Source of the DNA: Gordionus sp. m RMFG-2023 | Taxonomy: Eukaryota > Nematomorpha > Gordioida > Chordodea > Parachordodidae | Reading direction: 5' to 3' | Assembly (NCBI RefSeq): GCF_954871325.1 | Contig: NC_088779.1 | Span: 17,672,846 to 17,736,845, forward strand | DNA: 64,000 nucleotides | Part shown: piece after piece, positions 55,484 to 64,000 of the stretch | How the letters are laid out: every line of letters begins with the position of its first letter | Numbering within the stretch: the first letter of the stretch is position 1 | The notes under the pieces: model-generated | The model's input: the letters and a program-made list of their open reading frames with translations, nothing else | Databases searched by the model: none | What the model was told of the DNA's origin: nothing | Position numbers and translations under genes: made by a program

Positions 55484-56580
55484 TTAGTCAGAATTGTCAG
55501 CGATCATATTAGGAGACCAACCAGGTTCACCATGAGGGAATAGTAAAGGATAAACCATGGGGTCTAAATTTGGGCTCAATACATTAAGAATAATAAGATC
55601 GTTGTCATTAGATTTAGGATAGACTTTAATATCTCTTTTGAAAGGAGGCTCTCCATCTTCATTATTGAAAATCATAGCTACGTCATCCATAGATGGTAAA
55701 TTATAACGGCGTCGATCGCTAGAACGATCTCCTTTAAAGATCATATTAATGGTTGGGAGTTTTGTATTAGAAGTAGTTGCTAATTTTAATGCAGATTGAT
55801 GGACTTCACCTAATGTCTTAAAACTAAGAGTATAGGGATTAATTTGTCGTATTAACTGATCTAATTGCTTCATAATATCTATATTACATTTACTATTTGC
55901 CGGATGGTGTATACGCTTATCTATAGCCTGTGTCGTATCTAACACTTATAACTGGGCATAAGTAGGCAAAGCATTAGAAGGTACCCACCTGGTGATATAT
56001 ATGGCCGTGCACTTTGAAACAATAAGGGCCACTACCAGTAAGCTCCGAAATTTTTGCGCCCATCGATGCAAAAGCTACTGCTGAATTATAAGAACGTATG
56101 TTCTTCATAAAATTATTATGTAACTTATCTTGAGGGTTTGATATAAGATTTTTCAAATAAGGAGGATATGGTATTTGGGTAAGGTTAACCTTCCCTTTAT
56201 GACAGCACTGTGTGAATTTACCGTTGTTCGGTCTCTCAGCTATGAAATTCATGGGAAAACAAAATTGACATATAATATTCATAGGCCCGCAAGTATGTTC
56301 AGTTATTAAGTGATTATCATTAGTATTAAAATGTGTTAAATTACTTCTATTTTTAGGAATAGATGTATAGGTGGTGGGAAAAATCTGTTTAAGCTTTAGA
56401 CGAAAACGGGCAGCACATGCCCCGCATCCTAGCAGTTTTAGTTGATATATCAATAGGAAAAGGTTTATTTAAATTAATACTTTGAGGTGTAGGTACTAAA
56501 GCTACTATAGGTTTGGGTTTCTTGGATTTTATATGACTTGGCACTTTACGACCACTTTCCTTAAAATAAAAATATTTTAT
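55484..56580 (-). pseudogene. Helitron copy 2 RepHel N-terminal region (broken)
   Basis: Frames 56453-55974 and 55945-55484 read as the copy-1 protein (for example CCHKGKVNLTQIPYPPYLKN, MKNIRSYNSAVAFASMGAKI, GPYCFKVHGHIYHQV; then LDTTQAIDKRIHHPANSKCN to PHGEPGWSPNM), with frameshifts between about 55945 and 55990 and near 56450. It ends at the same residue as copy 1, so the C-terminal truncation is ancestral to both copies. Confidence 0.85.
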
Positions 56581-56589
56581 CTAAATTAT

Positions 56590-56870
56590 TGGAAAATAAA
56601 ACTTCTTTTGTTATGTTTAATCTTTTTCTATTTCCCAAAATAGAAGTGTAAGTGGTAGGAAAGATTTGTTTAATTTTTTGATGAAAACGGCTTATGCATG
56701 CGCGAATCATCGCAGTTTTAATTGATAAATCAATTGGGAGATATAAATTTTAATTAGGATTATGAGTTGTAGTTAATGAAACTAATTTAGGATTATTATA
56801 TTTGGATTTTATGTGATTCCGTAATTTGCGGATACTTTCCTTTGATTGTTTGGGAGATTGTCTATTTTCC
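56590..56870 (-). pseudogene. Helitron copy 2, duplicated N-terminal ORF (broken)
   Basis: Matches the copy-1 short frame from MENRQSPKQ to KQIFPTTYTSILGNRKRLN with one stop where copy 1 has a Ser codon (ttcaaattt versus taattaaaattt region). Presence in both copies shows the N-terminal duplication predates their separation. Confidence 0.75.
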
Positions 56871-58187
56871 ATAGTATTCTATTTATTAACGTTACAAAGA
56901 ATAAAAATTAAATATTATTTTCAAATAACTGGTAACACAAAAAAATTCCTAAATCTAGAAATGAACGTTTTCGTATCTTGGTTATGTTAATTTTTTTTCT
57001 ATCAACTTTCCTATCATCTTAACGTTAATTTTTTCACTTTCCTATCTCCTAATGTTAAAATATTTTTTTTCTATCAACTTTCCTATCATCTTAATGTTAA
57101 ATAAATCTAGAGCTATTATTATCTCGTTAATGTAAAAATTTTTTACGGCAACACTGGGATTCGAACTAGCAACCTATCGTTCGGAAGAACTGAAATAACA
57201 TATATAAAAGTCATAATTCATTTAAAAATACAATCAGAATATGAAAGTCGCATAGGCCTTGGTTTTTTGATAAGGCCTGGCCATGTCTGCGAAAAAAAAT
57301 TTCCCGGCCAATGTCATCTCTATTTTAAATTTTACTTAATATGATATCTATCACAATTTTAAATTTTATTCTAAAATCTAAATATAAAATTAAATTTAAG
57401 ACATTGTTATTAAATTACAATAGAAATAAATGGAATATAAAATTAAATTTAAGAAATTGTTATAAAATTACAATAAAAAATAAATGAAAATTTTATAAAA
57501 GTTGCATGGGACTTGGTTTTTTGATCAGGCCTGGCTATGTCTGCAAAAATAAATATCAGTTCTATTTTAAATTTTACCCAGATATTTCTAATACCCTTAA
57601 TGCTCGTGGGTTACATTGCAACAATTTTACCTCTTTTTCTCTTAAATTTTAATATTTTTATAAAATATATTAATAAAGCATATTTCGTATCATATACACC
57701 TAACTAATTAGTAATTACCCACAATAGAAATAAATGGAATATAAAATTAAATTTAAGACATTGTTATTAAATCAAAATAAAAAAAATGAAAATTTTATGA
57801 AAGTTGCATGGGACTTGGTTTTTTGATCAGGCCTGGCTATGTTTGTAAAAAAATTTTCAGACCAATGTCTATATCCCATTATTAAAATTAAATTTTCAAG
57901 GATCTCTATTTTAAATTTTAGCCAATATGATTTCTATCACAATTTAAATTTTGATATTTCTAATATCCTCTTAATGTTCACGTGTTACATTGCAACAATT
58001 TTACCTCTTTTTCTCCTAAATTTTAATATTTTTATAAAATATATTAATAAAGCATATTTAGTATCATATACACCTAACTAAATAATTACCCATCAACCCC
58101 ATCATTCTGATTAAATTAAGTTAATTTTATAAAAAAAAGTTTCATATATATACAAATATATCAAAATATAATATTGAAGAGGGGGGG

Positions 58188-58253
58188 GGCTCAATGGAGA
58201 GAACGTTTGCCTTCCGAACGATAGGTCGCGAGTTCGAATCCCTATTTTCCCAT
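58188..58253 (+). other. tRNA-like module in Helitron copy 2
   Basis: GGGGGGGGGCTCAATGGAGA, GAACGTTTGCCTTCCGAACG, ATAGGTCGCGAGTTCGAATC and CCTATTTTCCC: better preserved than in copy 1, with B box GTTCGAATCC and a 5-bp stem around GCCTTCC. The other arm's module (57155-57190) is truncated after atcgttcggaag. Confidence 0.6.
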
Positions 58254-58482
58254 AAAAAAATTTTTAAAAAAAAATTTTAACATTAGCGAGATAATAATAG
58301 CCCTCGATTTATTTAACATTAAGATGATAGGAAAGTTGATAGAAAAAAAAAATTTTAACCTTAGGAGATAGGAAAGTGAAAAAATTAACGTTACGATGAT
58401 AGGAAAGTTGATAGAAAAAAATTAACATTACCAAGATACGAAAACGTTCATTTCTTGATTACGGCTATTATATATATATAGA

Positions 58483-59614
58483 TAATATGTGTTATTCATT
58501 ATATATTTATTTTTTAATAAAGAAATGTACCGAGGTAGTGACCAAGGTATAGTAATTTGAAGAAAGACACCGTGGTGTCGAGTAATCTGTGCAATACTAG
58601 GAATGTGTGGAGAGATTGTTCGTTTTTCTTTATAACTCATTAAATATTTAATCTAATTTTGGCAGGTTTTTATTTTAAGGATTTGTTAACCACAGATTCT
58701 AATTAAAGAGATCAGGAGGAGAAGAGTTCAGTGACATGTATTTTTTTTATTTTTAACAAAGTTAATTGAGCTGAAAATGACATTTTTATGGTTTTTTCCC
58801 CTCCCTCCCCGTCTTTGTATTTTTTTCCACACATTTAATTTTTTTAAAATAATTGTAAATTAAACCGCGGCAAAAGAAAAAAGAAAAGAAAACGAAAGTT
58901 TCGTTATCTGCTTAATTATTTAATTAATTCTTGGAAGGAGGAATAATTGAATTGCACATGTTCGGTAATCTTTTTAAAAAAAAATAAAAGTTTAATCTTT
59001 GTGGGTAAATGCCGTGGTTGAAATTTGATTATATTCTTTATATTATGTATATTTTTAAATAGATACTTCAAAAAAAATATCCCCCCCCCCTTTTATATTA
59101 TTTTGTTTATTATGTATATTTTTATTGTTAACATTTTTATTGACCTCTTTCAATTAAAATAAAAAAAGAAACGCTTATCGAGTCAATTTATTTCAAATTT
59201 ATGAAATTCACCAAAAATTAAACAATTTATCAGGCTTGAATTTCATAAATTGTTTAAAATAAAATTAACTTAGAATGGTACAATTTTTTTAAATCCAAGT
59301 CAAATTATAAGAATTTCGGTTATATTTGTTTAATTTCTTTGAATGGACATTATTATTGATCATTCATCAATAAATCTAAAGAACAAAATGTAATTATTTT
59401 CTCATAATATCGGTTTATTTAAAGTGTGATATTATGTATTATTTTGAGGATCTTTGTCAAATAGAAAATACCATGGTCAATAGAACAATTCAAAGTCGAT
59501 AAATGACAAAATAAATGACCATTGTCCATAAACTAAGATAATGGATAAATATGAAGATCGATAACTTTCAACTTCATAGAATGACTAGGCTTGTGAGGAG
59601 TGGGCGTTGTTCAA
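58483..59614. other. PEX19 intron DNA, no gene seen
   Basis: AT-rich, with a C tract at 59082-59091 and somewhat higher complexity at 58520-58640 and 58780-58920. No element ends or coding sequence recognised. Confidence 0.4.
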
Positions 59615-59797
59615 TAAAATACTGCAAAGAATAATATTTTTTAATGAACGTCAATCAATATATTTGGTTGTTATTTGAATTTTTTTTTTATGAAATGATC
59701 ATTATATTTTTCCTGGATTTTAAGTGAAAAATAAAATATATATTACTGAGAAGAAAATTCTAAATTTTTGTGTTGTAATTTTTGTTGGGATTTTGTG
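59615..59797 (+). repeat. Dispersed repeat O, copy 2
   Basis: Second copy of the repeat at 51205-51395, with an extra aataatattttttaatgaac insertion. See copy 1. Confidence 0.7.
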
Positions 59798-59959
59798 ATA
59801 TAGTATTCGAGCATTCTTATTTCCTATATTTTAATATTCAAAATAACTAAATAACCAATTTTTGATTTAGTTGTATTTAATTAATCAAAAAATTATCAAT
59901 TTTTATATATTGGGAATCAAAGAAATTTGAATTCCCAAAATTATATAAACTTGCTCATA

Positions 59960-60214
59960 TAGTATTTGGTTCCTGTCCTAATTGGCATTTTTTTTATTAT
60001 TGTATTGGGATATATTTTGTTTTTTTTTGTAAATTCATTATATGTATTTTTATTACGCGCAATAATCTGGTTTGTTAAACTTAGCGCATTGATTTGTTTT
60101 GGGATTGTAAGACTCACAATGAGTCATGTTATTCGGATTTGTAAGAATTATTCTTTTATTTATATTATTTTCATCTATAAAATAGCCGTTTTGTGGCATA
60201 TTAAGGAGAATTAG
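59960..60214 (+). other. Hydrophobic open frame of unknown status
   Basis: After a ctcatatag acceptor-like site the frame reads YLVPVLIGIFFIIVLGYILF, then FVNSLYVFLLRAIIWFVKLS and ALICFGIVRLTMSHVIRICK to a TAG at 60212. Two or three potential membrane helices with interspersed Arg/Lys/His would fit a small membrane protein or terminal exon. T-rich DNA readily gives such hydrophobic frames, I recognise no family, and it lies on the opposite strand within a PEX19 intron. Treated as unproven. Confidence 0.25.
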
Positions 60215-61456
60215 TTTTTTATTTATTTTTAAATTCATAAAAATATTCCAAAAATATTCTGAAATTGTAGAAAATGGATATTCTCATAGGCACAATGCAA
60301 TAGTTCCCTCAACACAAGTCTGTTAAAAGGGCTTTTTTGGGGCTAAAATTTGTGTTATCGCCACAATGAAAAAATATAAATCCACTTATATTAGAAAATA
60401 TATCACATCTACATTCAAAATATTTAGAAATGAGTTATGATTCTTATATTTTTTTTTATATATTATTTATAGATACTTATAATAAAAATAAATTAATTTC
60501 ATCTATTTTATAAATAAACAATATTATTATTAATTTAAAATGATGGCAAAAATTAATTTTTATAATTAAAATGATTAAAGATGGTGTTGCTTCGATAAAA
60601 ATAATTTAGAAAAAAATTTGTAATCATAATGAACCTTTTAGCTTACCCAAATTAAGCTTTACAAATTTTTTCTTAAGAACCGTAACCTAACCATTATAAT
60701 TTTTTGCATCTGAACCGTAACCAAACTGAACTGTTATAAATAAAGGTTCAGATCCCTGGAATTTGTTATTACTAAAGAATATTTTTATTATAAAATATAG
60801 AGATATTAATAGTAATCTAAAAAGATATATTATATACATTTTGTGGAATCATTAATTTTTACTATTTTAGGCCATATTTCCTGTGATTCAAATTCTTCTT
60901 TTATTCCTATATAAAATTTAAAACTAAAATAGTATGTAAATTTTAAAAAAATTAACAAAATAAATTGCATGATTTATTTTTTTTTATATATAATTTTGCA
61001 TTAAGATTAAATTAGAAATATTATTTTTAATGAAACAAAACCAATTGCCAAAAATATTTTAGAGAAATATATTTTAAATAATTTTTATTAAAAGAATAAA
61101 ATGATAAAAAAAATTACAAATGAAGTGTATGCTGAAAATTTAATAATAGATAAATACGGTTGCTAATATCTTTAGATATCTATAAATATGTATATCTCAA
61201 AATTGGTAATAGTTAATTTTTTATGGATAAACATGTTGTTGATAAATTTGTTCAGACTGGATCAACAATTTATTGAGCATTAAATTGACTAGATAGCTAG
61301 TTTTATTAACATAGAAAGAGAATTATGCATTAAAATTTTACACCTTCTTATGCCAATTCCGATATATACACATTTATATCGGAATCATTTTAATATTAGT
61401 ATATCCCTATAGGTAAATTGATCTTATAAGTTTTTCGTTATTTAAAGCACATTTAC
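60215..61456 (-). other. PEX19 intron DNA with one candidate exon
   Basis: AT-rich, without transposon ends. A short candidate exon lies at 60863-60906. A patch at 60600-60770 with repeated ccgtaac words (agaaccgtaacctaacc, gaaccgtaaccaaactg) resembles a fragment of another repeat. Confidence 0.4.
60863..60906 (-). CDS. PEX19: PEX19-like, candidate exon 4
   Basis: Preceded by tttatatag and followed by gtaaaa, the 44-bp piece supplies the two bases needed after exon 3 and ends in phase 0, as required by the exon at 49449. It reads (G)IKEEFESQEIWPKI, loosely like the QQEFxxCLKETL segment of PEX19. With it the model totals 220 residues in one frame. Similarity is weak, so another or longer exon elsewhere in the intron is possible. 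Confidence 0.4.
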
Positions 61457-61559
61457 CTTGATTTCCCAATGTTTTATACTTATAGAAATTTGAAAATATA
61501 TCCATTTTTTCGTCGTTTACAATATTTTTAAAAATTTGTTCATATTCTATCAAAGAAGG
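61457..61559 (-). CDS. PEX19: PEX19-like, exon 3
   Basis: PSLIEYEQIFKNIVNDEKMD then IFSNFYKYKTLGNQ and one extra base. It corresponds to the PHLxEQFxKL region of PEX19. Acceptor aatatttttag, donor gtaaat (phase 1). The preceding intron is 44 bp. Confidence 0.68.
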
Positions 61560-61603
61560 CTAAAAATATTAACATGATGAAATAAAAAAATAATAAAATA
61601 TAC

Positions 61604-61671
61604 GTCTTTAAATTCATGTGTTTCCTCTCTTTCGAATTTTTTGTGATTATTAAAAAATTCTTGTAGGGTAT
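61604..61671 (-). CDS. PEX19: PEX19-like, exon 2
   Basis: Completes the split Asp codon, then TLQEFFNNHKKFEREETHEF and KD. Phase fits exon 1 and exon 3 exactly. Donor gtatat. Flanking introns of 41 and 44 bp show the minimal intron size of this genome. Confidence 0.68.
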
Positions 61672-61712
61672 CTTATGTGAATTTTAAATCAAATTTTAAG
61701 ATTATAATATAC

Positions 61713-61749
61713 CTTCCAAAATTATATCTAACTCATCATCCTTTTTCAT
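61713..61749 (-). CDS. PEX19: PEX19-like, exon 1 with start codon
   Basis: ATG at 61747-61749 opens MKKDDELDIILE, matching the acidic xELxELLE start of PEX19 (the N-terminal PEX3-binding helix). The preceding in-frame codon on this strand is in an AT-rich leader; no upstream ATG gives a longer similarity. The donor gtatat leaves phase 1. Confidence 0.7.
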
Positions 61750-62514
61750 TTTAAAATTTTAATACCGAATAATATCATCTAGCATAAAAAGTGTAATATA
61801 CTTGACAGGTGTCAAACATACAGATTAACATATATGAATTTTTTTTCAACAACTTTGTACTTCCTTAAGAAAGATAAATGTAGATACCAAAAAAGCAGAA
61901 ATTTAATTTATTTACAAAAAATATCTAGATATTTAAGAGGTTTGCCGGCTCAGCCTGTAACCCGGCCCATAAATAATTTAAAATTCCAAAACGGGCATAA
62001 AAACTTTTAAAAATGTAGATCCAGTTCTGACTGAAATTTATAAATATTAGGTTAAACAAGACCAATTAATCAAAAATTACTGTTTAATATGACAGAAAAA
62101 AAAACTCAGCTCGAAAAATAATTATTTTAAAGGAATTTTGGCCGTTGAAAATGAATTTAAAATGATCCAAACTTAATACTTTGTAGTCTCCAATATAAAT
62201 ACCGAGTTCGGCGGGGGGGGGGGGGGGAGGGGTTAACAATCTGAAATTTATTTTAAAACGAGTTCTAAACGAGGAGAAGGAAAAAAAAGGTTCAAATAGG
62301 TGGTCAAGTAAATTCTTTAACAAAATTAATTACTATCAATTTCAACCACATAGAAACTTAAAATATGATTAATTATATATTTTTTAACTTAGCCATTAAT
62401 ACTATTATATTAATTATGAAAAGCATAATCGCAGGTGCAATGGAAGTAGACAATTTGAACATTATTGCTTTCGCTGACAAACTTTGTATTAAGGCGGCTA
62501 CCAGAGTCGGGCAG
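61750..62514. other. PEX19 upstream region
   Basis: AT-rich with a GC-richer patch at 61935-61985 (ctcagcctgtaacccggccc) and a G tract of about 15 at 62211-62228. Presumably holds the PEX19 promoter; no specific element can be supported. Confidence 0.4.
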
Positions 62515-64000
62515 GTCCTTCCTAGAAGAATCTAGATACCGATTCTTTGTGAAAAAATGATTCTTAGATACAGATACTAGCATCTTTTTAAAATATCTAA
62601 AAGATACAAGATAAAAGATACTTGTATTCTTTTGCCTAATTAGAATATCTTGAATACAAGATACTTTTAAATTATTATTACCAATTAAATTAAAATAGTT
62701 TATAAAATACAGTTTTTATTATTTATTTATGAAGAAAACATGCGCATATAGGGGAGTGGGGTAAGGTAAACTCCGGGGCTTGACTCTCATTTTAAAATTA
62801 AATACACCAGAAGGTTAAAATTTAATTCTAATATAGTTTTTATTACTTTACATCTATAGACAAAATATCTTTTGAAATATTTAATTATTAAAAATTTTAT
62901 TTAAGAAAGAAAATGATAAAATTTTCAAAAAATTTTTACATGACAGAATATTAATTTTTATTAAAATATATAATCATTTATATATAAATAAATTTTATAG
63001 CAAAGTTTAAACACTCTTCTATAATTTGGGAAAGTTTGAGTATTTATTATATCTAGATATTATTTCAATTATAATTTACCAATTTAGAGCTATCGGAGCT
63101 TGCTATACCATATACGTCAATTATGTCAGTTAATAATGAAAAAAAATTCAAAATCTTGAAAATGCAATTTCATGGAAGTTTTATGAGTGGTATTTAGGAT
63201 TTATGATAAGAAAACATAATCTCTCAACCTTATTTTTTTTATGTCCAAAATGTTTATTAAAACCAAAATTAAGTTTTAATTTTTATATATAATTAGTTAC
63301 ATTTTATAAGTATTATGATATTTTGAACAATATAACAATAAAATTATTCTATACGTATCATTATTAATATATAAAAATGCATTTCAATTTATTATGGCCT
63401 AAAAAAACCATTGGTTTAGGAAGCCCCTTGAAGTGGTTTGCCTAACCTCGCTATTGGAGCTTGTTGAACATTCACTTTTACAAAAAATAAAATTTATAAG
63501 AAATTTAATCTTTAAATTTTTTATAGGCATCTTTATAAAGTATAGTTTTAGGTATCCAATCATATATTATTATATATATTATCTAAAAAAACCAGGAGCT
63601 ATAGCCAATTTTGTAAAGATCGGTTCGACTAACCCCAGTCTCCCCTAATAAGAATGAATATTTACAATTAATAAAATATTTAATGATGAGTTAATTTACA
63701 AATCAGGCATTTTAATATTACCAATAGCAAATTCTTAGCATAAATAGAAAATAGATACATTATTTTAAGAGATAATCAAATTTTTCAAATAATTTATCAT
63801 TAGGCCCTTGCTGTTTAACGTACTTAACATAGTGCTAAAACTAAATACCCTTTCAATTGGAGCTAATAAAGGTATTGCAGTATTACATTTATAAAACATT
63901 TCCTTAATGGAAGGATAATAATTAAGTATTAATAATGTATTTCGACTTTCTTTAAATTTAAAACTTCCAGTTCAATGTTATTTGTACTAAGGAACTCAGC
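62515..64000 (-). mobile_element. hAT remnant I2, runs off the window
   Basis: The left end (agatacagatactag and aagatacaagataaaagata words, 62530-62670) is the reverse complement of the I1 tail (12170-12255). It is interrupted by element J1 and then continues at 63647 with aatgaatatttacaa, aatcaggcattttaatatta as in I1. From about 63980 to 63770 the minus strand reads a decayed dimerisation domain (YYPSIKE, NTAIP...AP-ERVF). I1 gives the empty site for J1. Confidence 0.7.
62751..63645. mobile_element. TA-flanked element J1 (895 bp)
   Basis: Starts GGGGAGTGGGGTAAGGTAAA and ends TAACCCCAGTCTCCCC, an imperfect TIR, flanked by TA (62749-62750 and 63646-63647). Remnant I1 has continuous sequence at the same place. 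TA duplication suggests a Tc1/mariner-type mobiliser, although a 3-bp ATA reading is also possible. Internal ccaagccccttgaagtggtttg-type repeats of the terminus are found at 63405-63455. It encodes no protein. A second copy is J2. Confidence 0.7.

Larger units (their letters stand above)
55383..58482 (-). mobile_element. Helitron copy 2 (inverted relative to copy 1)
   Basis: On the minus strand it begins TCTATATATATATAATAGCC at 58482 (after an A) and ends with the hairpin CCCGTCA/TGACGGG and CTAG at 55383, followed by T. All copy-1 parts are present in order: inverted-repeat arms (58170-58460 and 56955-57190), repeats with ggttttttgatcaggcctgg, duplicated N-terminus, RepHel N-terminal region. 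It lacks the 175-bp array. Identity in the coding part is roughly 95% or more by eye. A transposon-sized inverted pair 11.5 kb apart results. Confidence 0.9.

Noticed and set aside
63433-63648. 71-codon frame at the end of J1 as a gene
   Set aside because: It lies wholly in the non-coding TA-flanked element and reads through its terminal repeat; the J2 copy does not keep it open.

Overview
This is AT-rich (roughly three quarters A+T) nuclear DNA of an animal. Three conserved animal genes are visible: an SLC12A9-type cation-chloride cotransporter, the Arp2/3 subunit ARPC4 and the peroxisomal import receptor PEX19. Introns are either minimal (about 40-45 bp, several in PEX19) or very large and packed with transposons (14.4 kb in SLC12A9, about 11.4 and 11.8 kb in PEX19). 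I cannot name the species from sequence alone; a small, AT-rich invertebrate fits best. No retrovirus-like, LTR or Polinton element was recognised.

Layout. 1-1191: featureless AT-rich DNA. 1192-10079: a large foldback element with long terminal inverted repeats (GCGAA-rich ends, then arrays of ~118-bp repeats), itself hit by two hAT transposons, one carrying a third hAT copy. 10080-12359: hAT remnants. 12360-32070 (+): the last four visible exons of the SLC12A9-like gene (987 residues in phase; the 5' part lies outside or is not visible). Its introns hold MITE-like repeats, a complete hAT (17841-19101), a dead hAT split by a second foldback element (20322-24279), an RLE-type LINE (to ~29890) and a small hAT MITE (30573-30736). 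32223-32738 (-): intronless ARPC4, convergent with SLC12A9. 35326-37109: a third foldback element. 37262-61749 (-): PEX19, whose introns contain a deep nest: a TA-flanked element, split by a 6.9-kb hAT-like element (39175-46080), containing a hAT MITE fragment, containing a Helitron (39976-43926). Also in these introns: a hAT MITE containing a hAT (47251-48914), an RTE-like LINE (52081-55165) with a 13-bp target duplication, and a second Helitron copy in opposite orientation (55383-58482). 62515-64000: a hAT remnant interrupted by a TA-flanked element.

Most informative points: (1) two Helitron copies with recognisable TC start and hairpin-CTAG end, carrying only the N-terminal part of the RepHel protein, a partly duplicated N-terminus, and a pair of inverted tRNA-like modules; (2) a foldback family in which the same 118-119 bp repeat with a TGACAATTGTCA palindrome is found behind two unrelated terminal inverted repeats; (3) about ten transposon insertions whose boundaries are fixed by matching 8-bp target duplications, allowing an insertion order; (4) a PEX19 gene of split architecture lacking a C-terminal CaaX box. 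The three host genes have no obvious shared pathway; their adjacency looks like ordinary gene order.
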